Shown here in pieces: positions 42,828 through 53,349 of a DNA stretch of 64,000 nt. How positions within the stretch are numbered: position 1 is the first letter of the stretch; each line of letters starts with the position of its first letter. The notes below the pieces were generated by a model. It ran no database searches, had not been told where the DNA came from, and worked only from the letters and a program-made list of their open reading frames with translations. The position numbers were made by a program, and so were the translations under genes. This DNA comes from Pseudoips prasinana (Eukaryota > Arthropoda > Insecta > Lepidoptera > Nolidae): contig OX621252.1 of the NCBI GenBank assembly GCA_951640165.1, forward strand, positions 9,952,501 to 10,016,500. The letters run 5' to 3'.

Positions 42828-43127
42828 ATGCTCCCCAGACCCCCTATAATCTATGACGAATCCGGGGAAGCCCGGACGGATGTCAATCCTAGATTAAGGT
42901 CCTCCACTATGTATGTATTGTGTAGCCGCAAGGCTGAGGCCTCACAAGAGTTTTGCGATGCTAATTGTTTTGCGAAGGACGCACGGAGTTATGTCAGCAA
43001 CTTATATACGTATGCCATACATAATATCCAACAAATCGATAGTCATATTGTCCGTTGCACCGAATTGTTTACGGCATTTGAGGTTGAGGAGAGTGAGAGG
43101 CAGATGATGCTGTTATGGGACATTTGA
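42828..43127 (+). other. Unrecognised 99-aa reading frame
   Basis: It runs from ATG 42828 to TGA, with MLPRPPIIYDESGEARTDVN, KAEASQEFCDANCFAKDARS and FEVEESERQMMLLWDI. The composition is protein-like, with acidic and polar residues, but I recognise no domain. An AATAAA-like AATAAAG lies about 35 bases downstream (43163). It could be a retroposed gene fragment, a transposon piece or chance. Confidence 0.3.
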
Positions 43128-43594
43128 CGCCTTGCAGTAAGAAATCCAACCATAATATTTCGTAATAAAGTCTTAATGTTATAATGTGGAAAAGAGCAGT
43201 TAAAAACCGTCATCGGTGGCGTGGTTCTTGCGTGGTCGCAGCCTAATGCGAGGCGCATCGAAATTACTATAACACGTTTGTTAACCCATTAAAGAGTTAA
43301 TTACCGGTGAACATTCATTTAGGTGTTCCAATACATTTAATTAACTGGTGCTAATTCATTTACTTTACTCAAATCCATTTAAGTAAACAGTGTTTGTTCA
43401 GAAATTTGATAACTAAAATATACTTAAATATTGTGTAATACTTAAAGAGTCCATTAATAATGTTAAGCAAATTGTTCCGTTCTTCTCTACACATACAAAC
43501 GTGGTAATTAACACGATCACTATGTATGAGGCGTCAAAAAATTTGCTTTGGATCTGTATACAATGAACGAAAAACTTAGTATTGCGTATCTATT
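43128..43594. other. No recognisable feature
   Basis: AT-rich, with small palindromic strings such as GTAATTAACACG but no supported element. Confidence 0.5.
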
Positions 43595-43841
43595 CTGGGG
43601 CTCTACCGGCTAAGTCGTCGAACATCGATTTCTTAAATGGCGTTCAAATAAATATTGGTTAAAAATGACTTAATCAATGGTTAAATCGGCTTCAACGTTG
43701 ACAATCGATTCCGGACCATTTATGACGTCACATGTGCTTATGGAAGCCGATTTAACGATTGATTAAGTCATTTTAAACCAATATTTATTTGAACGCCATT
43801 TCAGAAATCGATGTTCGGCGACTTAGCCGGTAGAGCCCCTG
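43595..43841. mobile_element. Fold-back MITE, about 97-bp arms
   Basis: CTGGGGCTCTACCGGCTAAG opens the left arm, and the right arm ends with the inverse of CAGGGGCTCTACCGGCTAAG. The arms match over about 97 bp with few changes and leave a loop of about 50 bases. CAGGGG is a hAT-like terminus, but no 8-bp duplication is visible. Confidence 0.75.
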
Positions 43842-44621
43842 AAAACAGGGGCTTGATTCATAAATATTGAACTAACAGTTATCGTTCGATAAGGTTGGGT
43901 ATAGACTTCTATCTAAGTTAGATGAAAACGAAAATCTATGACTAATTTGTACCCAAGCTTTTAATCGTTTCTGTAATTTTATAAATCCGAAATTTGAATT
44001 TTGTAAAACTTCTGCAGCGAAATCATTCTTAACGGAAACGCTTTTAATATTTGGAATTACGATTTGAGTGTTTCTAATATGCGCCTGCTACATGTATATT
44101 AAAAATAATCGAGTATGAAAATACAAAATTGGAAAAATAAAACTATTTTATTTTATTTCGTGAATGTGACAGGGGCATACAGAAACACTGTTAAACCCCA
44201 AATCAATGTTCAAGGTGAATGAGAGAGTTTGCATTAAGAATTATTTTAGCGTTGTATTTAGAGAACCTAAACTGATGACCAGGTCCTTAAGTATCCAGCA
44301 ATATTGATCTGGTACGGAAAACATGCTTATAACCAGAATTCTTCTTAGATATCAAGACTCACTCTTAATATGGCAATTTAACTAAACTAAATTCATATTT
44401 CATCTAGTAGCGATGAACTTGGTCATAGATTTACATTACAGAATGTAATCAATATAATATCCTTTTATAACTAGTCATATGTATGACATAAATATCCATA
44501 CGAAAGTATAAAATACAACATGTTGTAAAGAAACCTTTAAAATAACTAAGGGTCTGAGCTGACTTTTTGTTTTTGGCCCTAAATGTATCCATTTTGAAAT
44601 GCAACGTATTATAAGTGTGTA
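43842..44621. other. No recognisable feature
   Basis: AT-rich, with no gene or repeat boundary. Confidence 0.5.
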
Positions 44622-44755
44622 CAAACGCTAGCACATCAAACTATCCCAATCTGTCAAATTTCCCCAATTGAAATTGAACCTTATGCTTACGTGATGAAGT
44701 TGAAATCTATAAAATAAATTTGACAGATTGGGGTAGCTGGATGTGCTGGTGGCTG
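44622..44755. mobile_element. TA-MITE family, copy 1 (134 bp)
   Basis: The left end CAAACGCTAGCACATC and the right end GATGTGCTGGTGGCTG are inverted, and TA flanks both. The internal ATCTGTCAAATTTCCCCAAT and TTGACAGATTGGGGTAGC are shared with copies at 45106 and 27373. Confidence 0.8.
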
Positions 44756-45105
44756 TACATTTATGTATAAAATGTATAAAATCTTTGTAATCATAGTGTG
44801 TCCAAATGTATAATAGCGAACAATTGTTAAACTTATCGTTTGCCGATTAGTTTGTGCTTATATTTTGTATCAACCTCTTTTATTTATTTATGCTAGTTGA
44901 GCTTTAATAAAACATATTTTATTACTCGTTTTATTGGCGTTTTAATTACTCTACTTGCAGCACATATTCGCAGTTTGATACAGCGCTTAACAAGGACCTC
45001 ACGTACCCTAGAAATATTACGTCCAAAAATCAATGGCAAAATATGCTATATTTCTTCGGGAAATTGATTACACCCCTATACCAATACATTTTACAAAACA
45101 TTGTA
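44756..45105. other. No recognisable feature
   Basis: AT-rich spacer between two copies of the TA-MITE. Confidence 0.5.
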
Positions 45106-45240
45106 CAGACGCCAGCACATCCAGTTACCCCAATCTGTATAAAATCTTTTATAGATTTTTAAATTTATCACAAAAGGCTAAGGTTCATTTTCAATTGGGG
45201 AAATTTGACAGATTGGGGTAGCTTGATATGCTGGCGTCTG
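45106..45240. mobile_element. TA-MITE family, copy 2 (135 bp)
   Basis: CAGACGCCAGCACATCCAGT on the left and the inverse of CAGACGCCAGCATATCAAGC on the right give nearly perfect ends. TA is duplicated at 45104-45105 and 45241-45242. This is the best-preserved member. Confidence 0.85.
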
Positions 45241-45285
45241 TAGAATAATTTGTACAACACTTATTTTTGAAAAAAAAAATATTAT

Positions 45286-45447
45286 GACGGCACGTGTGGC
45301 GGAGCGGTTCAGACAGTCGCCTCACCTCTTCGTGTCCCCGGTTCAATTTCTGCACCGGTCAACTATAATTTGTGTGATATGGAGGGTCACACAAATAGTT
45401 GACCTGTGCGGGAATATTTGTAGAGTATCCCGTGACACAGGGATTAA
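45286..45447 (+). mobile_element. tRNA-derived SINE (family 1), plus strand
   Basis: GACGGCACGTGTGGCGGAGC and the B-box-like CCGGTTCAATTTCTGCACCGG are followed by the repeated pair AACTATAATTTGTGTGA / TCACACAAATAGTTG and CCCGTGACACAGGGATTAA. It ends at the target site of the next LINE fragment. Confidence 0.75.
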
Positions 45448-45455
45448 TAACCATA

Positions 45456-45832
45456 CATATATACATAGACTCACGCCTGTTTCCCAGAGGGGTAGGCAGA
45501 GACAACGGATTTCCATTTATCACGATCTTTGCACACGTCTTTTGCCTCGATTACTGTCATTATATTCTTCATACATGCTCGCCGGTTTAGGGTACTTCTG
45601 ACCTGTCCTTTCTTGAGAACGTCTCCGATTTGGTCAGACAATGTTCGGCGAGGTCTTCCTCTTCCGGTTGTTCCATTCACACAGGCCAGGTATACTTCTT
45701 TGGTCAATCTTCTTTCATTCATCCTTTCTAAATGGCCAAACCATCTCGGCATTCCTTTTTCAATCTTTGTGTCTACATCCTCTTTCACACCACAACGCTC
45801 TCTTACATCAGTATTTCGAATATAACCAACCA
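45456..45832 (-). mobile_element. LINE ORF2 C-terminal fragment, (ATGT)n tail, copy 3
   Basis: The longest copy. The minus strand reads [55 protein letters not shown] and AYPSGKQA, then a stop and a short CATA-type tail. An exact 8-bp duplication TAACCATA flanks it (45448-45455 and 45833-45840). It abuts the 3' end of the SINE at 45286-45447. Confidence 0.85.
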
Positions 45833-45899
45833 TAACCATAGTGCTGCATTATCTATCTAAAAGAAATTAGTTGTTATAAAAAACAAGAGAAACGTTAAC

Positions 45900-45975
45900 G
45901 GGCCTTTACTTTCCTAAAGGCTGGCAACGCGGCGGTGATCACTTACCATCAGGGGAATTATTATTGGTTTGCCTT
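45900..45975 (+). mobile_element. LINE 3' scrap (family of 39165)
   Basis: CTAAAGGCTGGCAACGCGGC and GGTGATCACTTACCATCAGG come from the C-terminal coding end and tail of that LINE, with an internal deletion. Confidence 0.5.
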
Positions 45976-46028
45976 GCTATTAAAAAATCAATGCAAGTAA
46001 CCTTTTTCGGTGTGTTTATGTTGATACT

Positions 46029-46248
46029 TTATTTTTTTTTATTTTTTTTAAAGGCAACCCCCGCACTAGGTAATTTAATCCCTGTGTCGCGGGGTACTTT
46101 ACAAACATATAATAGACGGACACAAATTACATCCAGACTCAGAACAACTATTTATGGGTCACACAAATAGTTGTCCGGCGCGGGACTCGAACCCGCGACA
46201 CTAAGCAGCGAGGCGACTGTCTTAGCCGCTGCTCCACACGTGCAGTCA
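46029..46248 (-). mobile_element. tRNA-derived SINE (family 1), well preserved
   Basis: On the minus strand: ACGTGTGGAGCAGCGGCTAA (A-box side), CGCGGGTTCGAGTCCCGCGC (a good B box), ACAACTATTTGTGTGACCCA and CCCCGCGACACAGGGATTAA, then a poly-T run on the plus strand. It is the reference for the decayed copy at 425-640. Confidence 0.85.
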
Positions 46249-47279
46249 ACCGAATGAATATAGTGATTTGATGATAAATGCTTCTATTCAAGTACCTACT
46301 TCTCTGCTAGCTTTCATTCCATGCTAGAAAACATAAGTTACTGCCGCATAAGTTACTGCCGCTAACCATAATATGGTTTTAGTACCACACTGCTGGCTTA
46401 CATCACACGGCGCGCTATATTAATTCCACTAGACAATGTTAGAGGACACTGCTTATGATATTTAAGTTCTCCACTGTTGGCTTACTCCCACTGGACAAGG
46501 AGGTAAGTTAATTCCAGGAGTATATGCTAGATGTCGCTGTTTACACTAATCTGCCCCTTATTAACTTCCAAGCAGTTTTTACGTGCGATATTACTGTGAT
46601 GTGATAAAATTGGGGTGTTAAGCGCCTCTAAATTCGGTTTATGCATTTGCGTTTGGTGGATGATTAACGGACATTTGGTGGATATCCCGCAGGGGGCGCT
46701 GCATAAGAATCTATAACTTTCTGAGAAACGAGTAGTACCTAGGTAGATATCAAATGGAAAGACTCATTAAAACATTTTAAATATTAATTCATTTTGCACA
46801 TATAGGCTGCTTTAAAATAGTGTAATTATCTGCAATATGTATTACCCATTTATGTTTTGTAGTACATAGGTATTTTCCGTAATGTAAAGAAAAAGAATAA
46901 AATAAACTTAAAATTGGGAAATAATAATTATGTTTAATTGTCTGGCGGGAAATTTCGTAACGTGTAGGAAAATTACTTGTAAATAAATAAATAAAATAAA
47001 TAAATAAAAAAGGTTTTTATTCACGTAGACTTTAAAAAAGCGCTTGTAAATAGTCAGAACATGTTTGTAGTAATATAGTTGTATACATTAGATATTATTT
47101 CTAGTTACATAGATATTTAGGTACATCTTGTATGAAAACATTTATAAAATTTATTTTATTACAGAAATGATATTTAGCTAGCTCGTATCAAGTTATTGTC
47201 AAGAGATTATGTTTAATTATCTAGTTTAAGTCTAATATTTTTACTACATATTGTCAATGGTTCTGTCTATATTAAAGGT
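46249..47279. other. No recognisable gene
   Basis: AT-rich with short repeats (AAGTTACTGCCGC twice near 46340; AAATAAATAAAAT near 46985). No gene or repeat boundary. Confidence 0.5.
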
Positions 47280-47480
47280 ATTATTATTATGACGGACCTT
47301 GTGTTAATAACGACGGTCGCGCTTTAATGCTACCACCGGATCCAATGCGCCCCAACTGAGAAGACCCAGCGAAACAAACTCAGTGGGTTCATCTACTACC
47401 GGTTTCAACAAGACCCAGTTGAGACGGTCCAGCGAAACATACTCAAGCGGGCATGAACACGGGATTTGGTCCAATTAATT
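47280..47480. repeat. Internal direct repeat, ACCCAG..CCAGCGAAACA motif
   Basis: CAACTGAGAAGACCCAGCGA with AACAAACTCAGTGGG, and CAGTTGAGACGGTCCAGCGA with AACATACTCAAGCGGG, are two diverged copies about 65 bases apart. The block looks like the 3' part of a non-LTR or other interspersed repeat. Family unknown. Confidence 0.5.
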
Positions 47481-47683
47481 TTTTAATTATTTAGTAGGCA
47501 AACACAATATATGCTCGATCGGTTGTCTGAATGCTTATTATTTTAGATTATATTTAGGTATACAAAAGAAAATCTTCGAAACAATAACATTATTCATTTT
47601 GAGACAGAGTCAATAATTTTAAATTAAGTATATGATAGCAATCATTTACAGATAGTTCACGTAACACAGCAGATCAGTCATGT

Positions 47684-48679
47684 CTATATGGCTACAAGAT
47701 CTCCAGCGAGCAATGTGCAGGTAGGAAGTGAGAGCCAGACGTCTTTGTCATCGATGTACTCTTTAGTGGTGTAATAACCCCTAGCCATAAGTACACGTTT
47801 AATATGTGTTTTAAAACTTGTGTCAGGCAGATCAGTAATTTGAGTAGGAAGCTTGTTATAAAACCTAATACAATTTCCTAAAAATGATTTATTAGTTTTG
47901 CTTACTCTAAAGCCTGGCATGGCTAGTTTGTTTTTATTCCTAGTATTTATATTATGCAGTTCACTTTTCTTTTTATAATTATGAATATTTTTTCTAACAA
48001 ACATTATATTCTGATATATATTCCGATGGCACAGTAAGTATATTTATTTCTTTAAACAAATTTCGCAAAGAATCGCGACTGCCTAAACCATAAATGGCTC
48101 TGACTGCTCTTTTCTGCAATACAAAAATAGTACCTATGTCAGCCGCCGAACCCCACAGCAGAATGCCATACGACATAATGCTATGAAAGTACGCGAAATA
48201 CACTAATCTAGCAGTTTGTTCATCTGACAATTGCCTTATTTTCCAGACAGCATAGGAAGCCGAACTTAATTTACCTGCTAACTTTTAAATCTGAGGACCC
48301 CATTGCAATTTTGAATCAAGTGTCAATCCTAAAAATACGGTCGATGGGACTAAATCTAATATTTTCGCATTAAGTGCAACTGTTGGTACAATTTGAGTCA
48401 CATTCGGCAATGAGAACCTGATGCATTTAGTTTTCCCTGCATTTAACAAGAGATTATTTGCCGAAAACCATTCTGATATAAAGCTGAGTGTTTTATTATG
48501 CTCAATAAGATCTTTATCCTTTCTATTTACTTTAAATATGAGCGACGTATCATCAGCGAACAAAACTATGTCTGATACTTTCTTGTAGTTGTTTTGTTCG
48601 CTTTGGTGTTTCGCACCGCGTTTTCACGCCTTCATAATAACATTTTAAAATTGAAATCAAATTATAATAAAACATCCCT
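47684..48679 (-). pseudogene. Jockey/CR1-like LINE ORF2, C-terminal half, broken
   Basis: The minus strand carries LFADDTSLIFKVNRKD (reverse transcriptase FADD motif, near 48540), SEWFSANNLLLNAGKTKCIR, VFLGLTLDSKLQWGPQI, a stop near 48284, then SDEQTARLVYFAYFHSIMSY and LLWGSAADIGTIFVLQKRAV. It continues in another frame with NRNKNKLAMPGFRVSKTNKS, ending at 47684. This order of RT palm, thumb and C-terminal helical region is standard for insect LINEs. At least one stop and one frameshift disable it. The N-terminal endonuclease and RT motifs upstream of FADD are missing. Confidence 0.8.
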
Positions 48680-49082
48680 GCTAACTTTTCAATCTGAGGA
48701 CCCCATTGCAATTTTGAATCACGTGTCAATCCTAAAAATACGGTCGATGGGACTAAATCTAATATTTTCGCATTAAGTGCAACTGTTGGTACAATTTGAG
48801 TCACATTTGGCAATGAGAACCTGATGCATTTAGTTTTCCCTGCATTTAACAAGAGATTATTTGCCGAAAACCATTCTGATATAAAGCTGAGTGTTTTATT
48901 ATGCGCAATAAGATCTTTATCCTTTCTATTTACTTTAAATATGAGCGACGTATCATCAGCGAACAAAACTATGTCTGATACTTTATTGTAGTTGTTTTGT
49001 TCGCTTTGGTGTTTCGCACCGCGTTTTCACGCCTTCATAATAACATTTTAAAATTGAAATCAAATTATAATAAAACATCCCT
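48275..49082 (-). repeat. 403-bp tandem duplication inside LINE remnant
   Basis: Unit 1 (48275-48677) and unit 2 (48678-49080) share the FADD segment and the flank TTTGGTGTTTCGCACCGCGT..CATAATAACATTTTAAAATT. They differ at a handful of bases, so the duplication is fairly recent. It leaves a second 137-aa LINE frame at 48553-48966 that is only a copy. Confidence 0.85.
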
Positions 49083-49644
49083 ATAGCATTCGTTCCGAAC
49101 TCAATTGAAATATTAGTGAAAACATCTGTTTTGCATTTAAATTGTTAAAGCTGTCTTTTAATGTAGAGATCCATTTTATTCCATAGAAATAAACATTACT
49201 TTTATTGCGATGGACGATTTGGTTAAACTGTAATTTTCACTTCGACGACGTCAGATTAGTAGGTAGGTAGTTAAACAACATTTAGAGTTGTTATTTATGA
49301 TTGTTATTTATTTATTATAAAAAATATTCTTCGTTTTTTTTATAACATATTTATTTAATTCTTTCATAAAGATTTGATCATACTGTGTAACGAAGTAAAG
49401 ATAATGAAACTTTAATTCCTTTGTTAGAGGCTAGCTGGCGTGCTACAGATCACCAGGCTTCCACCTTTATGGGACGACACTTGGCGATATTTACATTGTG
49501 TCTTACTTTAAGCAAGGCTTGCGTTGCACGTTGCGTTGTTACGCGAATGTAACAAAAACTAAATATGAACAGTAAATAATTAAACTGAATACTTATTAAT
49601 TCGCCTTTAAAATACATTATTTGAGTACCTAGCTATTATTTAAT
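49083..49644. other. No recognisable feature
   Basis: AT-rich, with no coding or repeat end. Confidence 0.5.
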
Positions 49645-49813
49645 GTTAGCTGTGCCCTGCGGTTTTACAACTAGGTATGTGTTATTCGGATATCTAAGCT
49701 ATATTATTACAACGTTTCATAAAAAAATGTTCGATAGTTTTAGCGTGAAAGAGAAACAAACATCCATCATACATCCATACTCACAAACTTTCTCATTTAT
49801 AATATTAGTAGGA
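49645..49813 (-). mobile_element. Short Helitron, 3' end decayed
   Basis: GTTAGCTGTGCCCTGCGGTT at the left is an altered CTAG terminus with its GC stem. Inside are ATGTGTTATTCGGATATCTA and GATAGTTTTAGCGTGAAAGA. The right end CTCATTTATAATATTAGTAGGA is the minus-strand 5' start (TCCTACTAATATTATAAATG). A (TA)n run follows at 49823-49846. Confidence 0.65.
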
Positions 49814-49845
49814 TTAAATAAATATATATATATATATATATATAT

Positions 49846-50185
49846 TTAATACTATAGGTAATGTAATCTTTGTAATGTCAAAAACGACGAAACGTAACAA
49901 ACATATTATTTAAAAATCTAAAAATATATTTTGGAGCCCCTAGGGTCCCTTGTAAGTGTTCCCCGGTGAACCTGTACTGCCAGAGTATTGTTGTTTGTGT
50001 GTTGGTGTTCACAAGGCTCACAAGCCGCGCAGTTTTTTATATGAAAGTGTTCTTAATTTTCAACATCAGCTGTGTTTTGACGGAATCATTCAATTCTCGT
50101 CGCTGAGCAACGGGGTAGCCATGGCGACGAGTCAACACGTATACTATTGGCTACAAAGAATATTGACTTCCAATAAACGCTGAGT
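49846..50185. other. Possible host DNA or LINE-A 5' leader
   Basis: Moderately GC-rich sequence with ACGGAATCATTCAATTCTCG and CAACGGGGTAGCCATGGCGA precedes LINE-A. It is not repeated before the second LINE-A piece at 52890, so the LINE-A 5' end may be at 50186. A 75-aa frame at 49956-50183 is not recognised. Confidence 0.35.
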
Positions 50186-50649
50186 TTATTGAAGAGTGAG
50201 AGAGAGCCCCTTACAACTGATTAGACGATATTTTGATATTTTTTTTAGTACCTATTTGTTTACAAATTTTATTCCTTTTTTGTGTAAATATTTGAATCTA
50301 TTTTGTACTTAAATAAGGTGTTTTTGTGCCGTAATGTGTAATTTAAAATAAAAATTGTGTAATAGTGGATCTAGTATGTCAACGGCTCATGGCAGTGACG
50401 TCGATACAGGGCAACCTGCCTCTCCATCACTCGATGCTCCGGTAAGGTGTCACCTTTGCTCAAATTTAAAACTTTTTAAAACTCGTCGGGGATTACATAT
50501 ACATTTAGGCAAAAAACACAAACCACCAAATTTTTCCCAGAGCCCTAGTCCCAATAACAGCAATAGCTCAAATGCATGCTCCACTGATACCTATTCGCGA
50601 TTTTCACTAGCTCAAATTTTAAGCAAACTTAAAAATTCTGTACCGCTAG
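50186..50649 (+). mobile_element. LINE-A 5' part with C2H2 zinc finger ORF start
   Basis: The leader begins TTATTGAAGAGTGAGAGAGA. The ORF starts at ATG 50376 (MSTAHGSDVDTGQPASPS) and carries one C2H2 finger, CHLCSNLKLFKTRRGLHIHL with GKKHK, then a serine/asparagine-rich linker to AQILSKLKNSVPL at 50649. Here it is cut by the BEL LTR; the same reading frame resumes at 60401. N-terminal fingers of this form sit in front of the reverse transcriptase in restriction-like-endonuclease LINEs such as the R2 group, where they bind target DNA or RNA. Confidence 0.75.
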
Positions 50650-50795
50650 TGTTTAAATGTAGAAACATTAAACTAATTAATAAAAATATAGTTCATCCGA
50701 TGACCACTAGATGGCACTGTACCGCCTTCCTAGATGGCGGTATGGTTTCGTTACCAACGTTAGGCTAAGTACAGTTGTAAAATTTTTAATAATCG

Positions 50796-52292
50796 GAGCC
50801 AGACACTCCAGCGTTCACCAGGTGCATCGCATTGTCGAACACATCCTAGTGAAAGCTGCCCGTCAAAGAGCCCACACAGGAGCACTCTTCTTCGACGTGG
50901 CCAAAGCGTTCGATAAGGTCTGGCACAACGGCTTATTATATAAGCTGTTCGAACTCAAAGTGCCCGACCGTCTCGTGCACATCTTACGAGACTTCCTTAC
51001 GGACCGAACGTTTAGCTACCGCGTCGAGGGAAATTACTCCTCCCTCAGACCGATACGCGCAGGAGTTCCCCAAGGCTCAGTCCTTGCCCCGCTCCTATTC
51101 TCGCTGTACACCAGCGACATCCCCAGACCCAATAAGGCTCATCTAGCCCTCTTCGCTGACGACACAGCTCTCTACTACTCCAGTAGGAGCACGTCAGCCA
51201 TCCACCGAGAACTCCAATCCTCAGCCGACGCCCTCGGCGAATGGTTCAGGAAATGGAGGATCGAAGTCAATCCCACCAAGAGCGCAGCCGTGCTCTTCTC
51301 TAGGATAGACCCCGCCCCCACCGCCGATCCCGTCCGAATGTTTGGTGAACCGATCCCCTGGGAGAAGAAAACCAAATACTTGGGAGTGATCCTCGATCGG
51401 AAGTTAAACTTCAAGGACCATCTGAGATACGCTCGTAACCGTGCCTCATTTGCCCTTTATCGATTACACGGCCTCCTGAATGCACGCAATAAAATGTCCC
51501 TTGAAAACAAGGTGAGAATTTACAAGACGTGCATTCGACCCATGATGACCTACGCGAGCCCGGTCTTCGCGCACGCTAGGGATCAATTCATCCACCTCCT
51601 CCAGGTAGTCCAGAACAAGTTTATGCGACGAGCCGCGGGCGCACCGTGGTTCGTCCGTAACAAAAGCCTCCATGCCGATCTCCAATTGCCTACCATCAGG
51701 CAATGGATGAAGCATGCGTCCAAAAGGTACTTTGACTCTGCCACTCACTATCCAAGTAAATTGGTGGTACAGGCGGTCAAATACACTCCTTCCCGACTCT
51801 CACGTAAACACCGTCGTCCCAAGAACGTCATAGACGAATCGGACGTCGAGATCACCGTATACCTAAACCAAATCAATTCGATTAGAGACTCTCGCAACAC
51901 TGCACAACCGATATTTCGTACTCGCCGGACGCGAGTACGACCGCGAACGCGTCGCGACCACCAGCGTCCTCCATGACCCTTAGTTTGCATTCGATCCGAT
52001 GAATGCCCGCTCCGGACCTAAACCGGTAGCGAGGCCCGCGTCGCGCATTAACGTAGAGCGACAGTTGCACAAAATCCCCTAAAACCACGACATCTTGCCC
52101 TCTCCACGTCAGTATCCGCCCAGAGCCGAGGTTCGAGCCCCACAGGGGGCGCCCTCCGGCGCGGGTACTTAGTTTGTAGTTTATATTTGCTAGGCCGGTT
52201 AGAGCCCACGCTCACCCCTACTGTCCGGTGAAGCAGTAAAAGCCGAGAGGCTAACTGCACGCGTCACGTTAAAAAAAAAAAAAAAAAAAATA
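50796..52292 (+). mobile_element. Jockey-like LINE, 5'-truncated, in BEL LTR
   Basis: A 1.5-kb insertion bounded by an 11-bp duplication TTTAATAATCG (50785-50795 and 52293-52303) and ending in 20 A residues (52271-52290). Target duplication plus poly-A shows insertion by target-primed reverse transcription. The 3' UTR after the stop codon is about 295 bp and GC-rich. Confidence 0.9.
50798..51976 (+). pseudogene. Jockey-like reverse transcriptase, N-terminus missing
   Basis: 392 residues remain, open to TGA 51974-51976. Motifs in order: ALFFDVAKAFDKVWHNGLLY (RT motif A, catalytic Asp), AGVPQGSVLAPLLFSLYTSD (motif B), LALFADDTALYY (motif C, FADD at 51152-51163) and KKTKYLGVILDRKLNFKDHL (thumb), then a C-terminal region with MTYASPVFAHA. 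The endonuclease domain and first RT motifs were lost at insertion. There are no internal stops, so the copy is young, but it has no start of its own. The sequence resembles insect Jockey-clade proteins. Confidence 0.85.
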
Positions 52293-52372
52293 TTTAATAA
52301 TCGAGAACCAGTAGACAGTATCACCTTCGTCTTGGAATTTGAAGTTTTATTCATTTTTCAAGTTTTATTCAT

Positions 52373-52818
52373 TGGACCTCCGTAGCCGGACATAAGTACA
52401 GTGCAGTGCGACAGTGGCGCCACCTACCGGTAAAACTTGTGAACTAAAAGTTATAGGGAAAATCAGTGACTGGACAAAGTATTAAACCGTGAGTACTCTT
52501 AGTGTGTTAAAAGTGCGCCAAAATTCTAAGTGTTTAGGACTTGTAAAATATTTCGTGTTAACTGGTTGAGACGGGGAATCCATGCCCGATTTTTTCTAAG
52601 TATTGGGATCTGAAACACTTTGTGATAAAGTCACTGGACTTAGAATAATTAGCACCATTTGGAACTTATAAAATTTCCACTGATCAGCATTTGACTTAGA
52701 AAATTTTACGCTTGTTTGGACTTAGAATATTTACCGTTTGTTTGGACTTGCAACATTATCATTCAGTTGAAGTTTAAATAAAAATCTTAACCTGACCTTT
52801 TGGATACAGTAAGACAAT
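52373..52818 (+). other. BEL leader between LTR and gag
   Basis: It begins with the putative primer binding site (TGGACCTCCGTAGCCGG). The leader then repeats short phrases such as GGACTTAGAATA and TTTGGACTT several times (52640-52750). No open frame; it probably holds packaging signals, not identifiable by eye. Confidence 0.6.
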
Positions 52819-52891
52819 ATGGAGTCATTGATAAGATTACAAATAGATTTTAACAAGAAAATCGAAAGAGCTTTTACAATGACTCCATATT
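52816..52891. repeat. 15-bp inverted repeat at chimeric junction
   Basis: AATATGGAGTCATTG (52816-52830, spanning the gag ATG) and CAATGACTCCATATT (52877-52891) are exact inverse copies. The second lies directly at the start of the LINE-A piece. It looks like templated filler made when a polymerase switched strands. Confidence 0.85.
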
Positions 52892-52896
52892 ATTGA
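52819..52896 (+). pseudogene. BEL gag N-terminus, cut short
   Basis: ATG 52819 opens MESLIRLQIDFNKKIERAFT, a normal BEL gag beginning. After about 20 residues the frame enters an inverted copy of its own start (52877-52891) and then the LINE-A piece, stopping at TGA 52894-52896. About a dozen or more residues expected before the next gag segment are missing. Confidence 0.7.
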
Positions 52897-53336
52897 AGAG
52901 TGAGAGAGAGCCCCTTACAACTGATTAGACGATATTTTGATATTTTTTTTTAGTATTTGTTTACAAATTTTATTCCTTTTTTGTGTAAATATTTGAATCT
53001 ATTTTGTACTTAAATAAGGTGTTTTTGTGCCGTAATGTGTAATTTAAAATAAAAATTGTGTAATAGTGGATCTAGTATGTCAACGGCTCATGGCAGTGAC
53101 GTCGATACAGGGCAACCTGCCTCTCCATCACTCGATGCTCCGGTAAGGTGTCACCTTTGCTCAAATTTAAAACTTTTTAAAACTCGTCGGGGATTACATA
53201 TACATTTAGGCAAAAAACACAAACCACCAAATTTTTCCCAGAGCCCTAGTCCCAATAACAGCAATAGCTCAAATGCATGCTCCACTGATACCTATTCGCG
53301 ACTTTCACTAGCTCAAATTTTAAGCCAACTTAAAAA
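52890..53336 (+). mobile_element. Second copy of LINE-A 5' end, inside BEL gag
   Basis: Matches 50186-50635 almost base for base, from TTATTGAAGAGTGAG to the CTTAAAAA run, including leader and zinc-finger ORF. It has a 5' end but no 3' end, which is opposite to normal LINE truncation, and no target duplication. The adjacent gag sequence is partly deleted. Confidence 0.85.
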
Positions 53337-53349
53337 GAGACTAGAATAA
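53077..53349 (+). pseudogene. Zinc-finger ORF fragment within BEL
   Basis: A 90-aa open frame (MSTAHGSDVDTGQPASPS .. AQILSQLKKRLE) with the same C2H2 finger as at 50376. It ends at TAA just past the junction with gag DNA and is not in frame with the next gag segment (which opens at 53357). It might still be translated as a small finger protein from a BEL transcript; there is no evidence for that. Confidence 0.6.

Larger units (their letters stand above)
50650..52372 (+). repeat. BEL 5' LTR, interrupted by a LINE
   Basis: The LTR parts are 50650-50795 and 52293-52372, separated by the Jockey-like LINE. The internal ACTAGATGGCACTGTACCGC and CACCTTCGTCTTGG blocks match the 3' LTR. TGGACCTCCGTAGCCGG follows at 52373, in the position and with the TGG start expected of a tRNA primer binding site; the tRNA is not identified. 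Confidence 0.85.

Noticed and set aside
48553..48966. Second independent LINE protein
   Set aside because: It is the upstream unit of the 403-bp tandem duplication, not a separate insertion.
50355..50768. 137-aa frame joining the zinc finger to further sequence
   Set aside because: The last 40 or so codons are BEL LTR read by chance. Only the part up to 50649 belongs to LINE-A.
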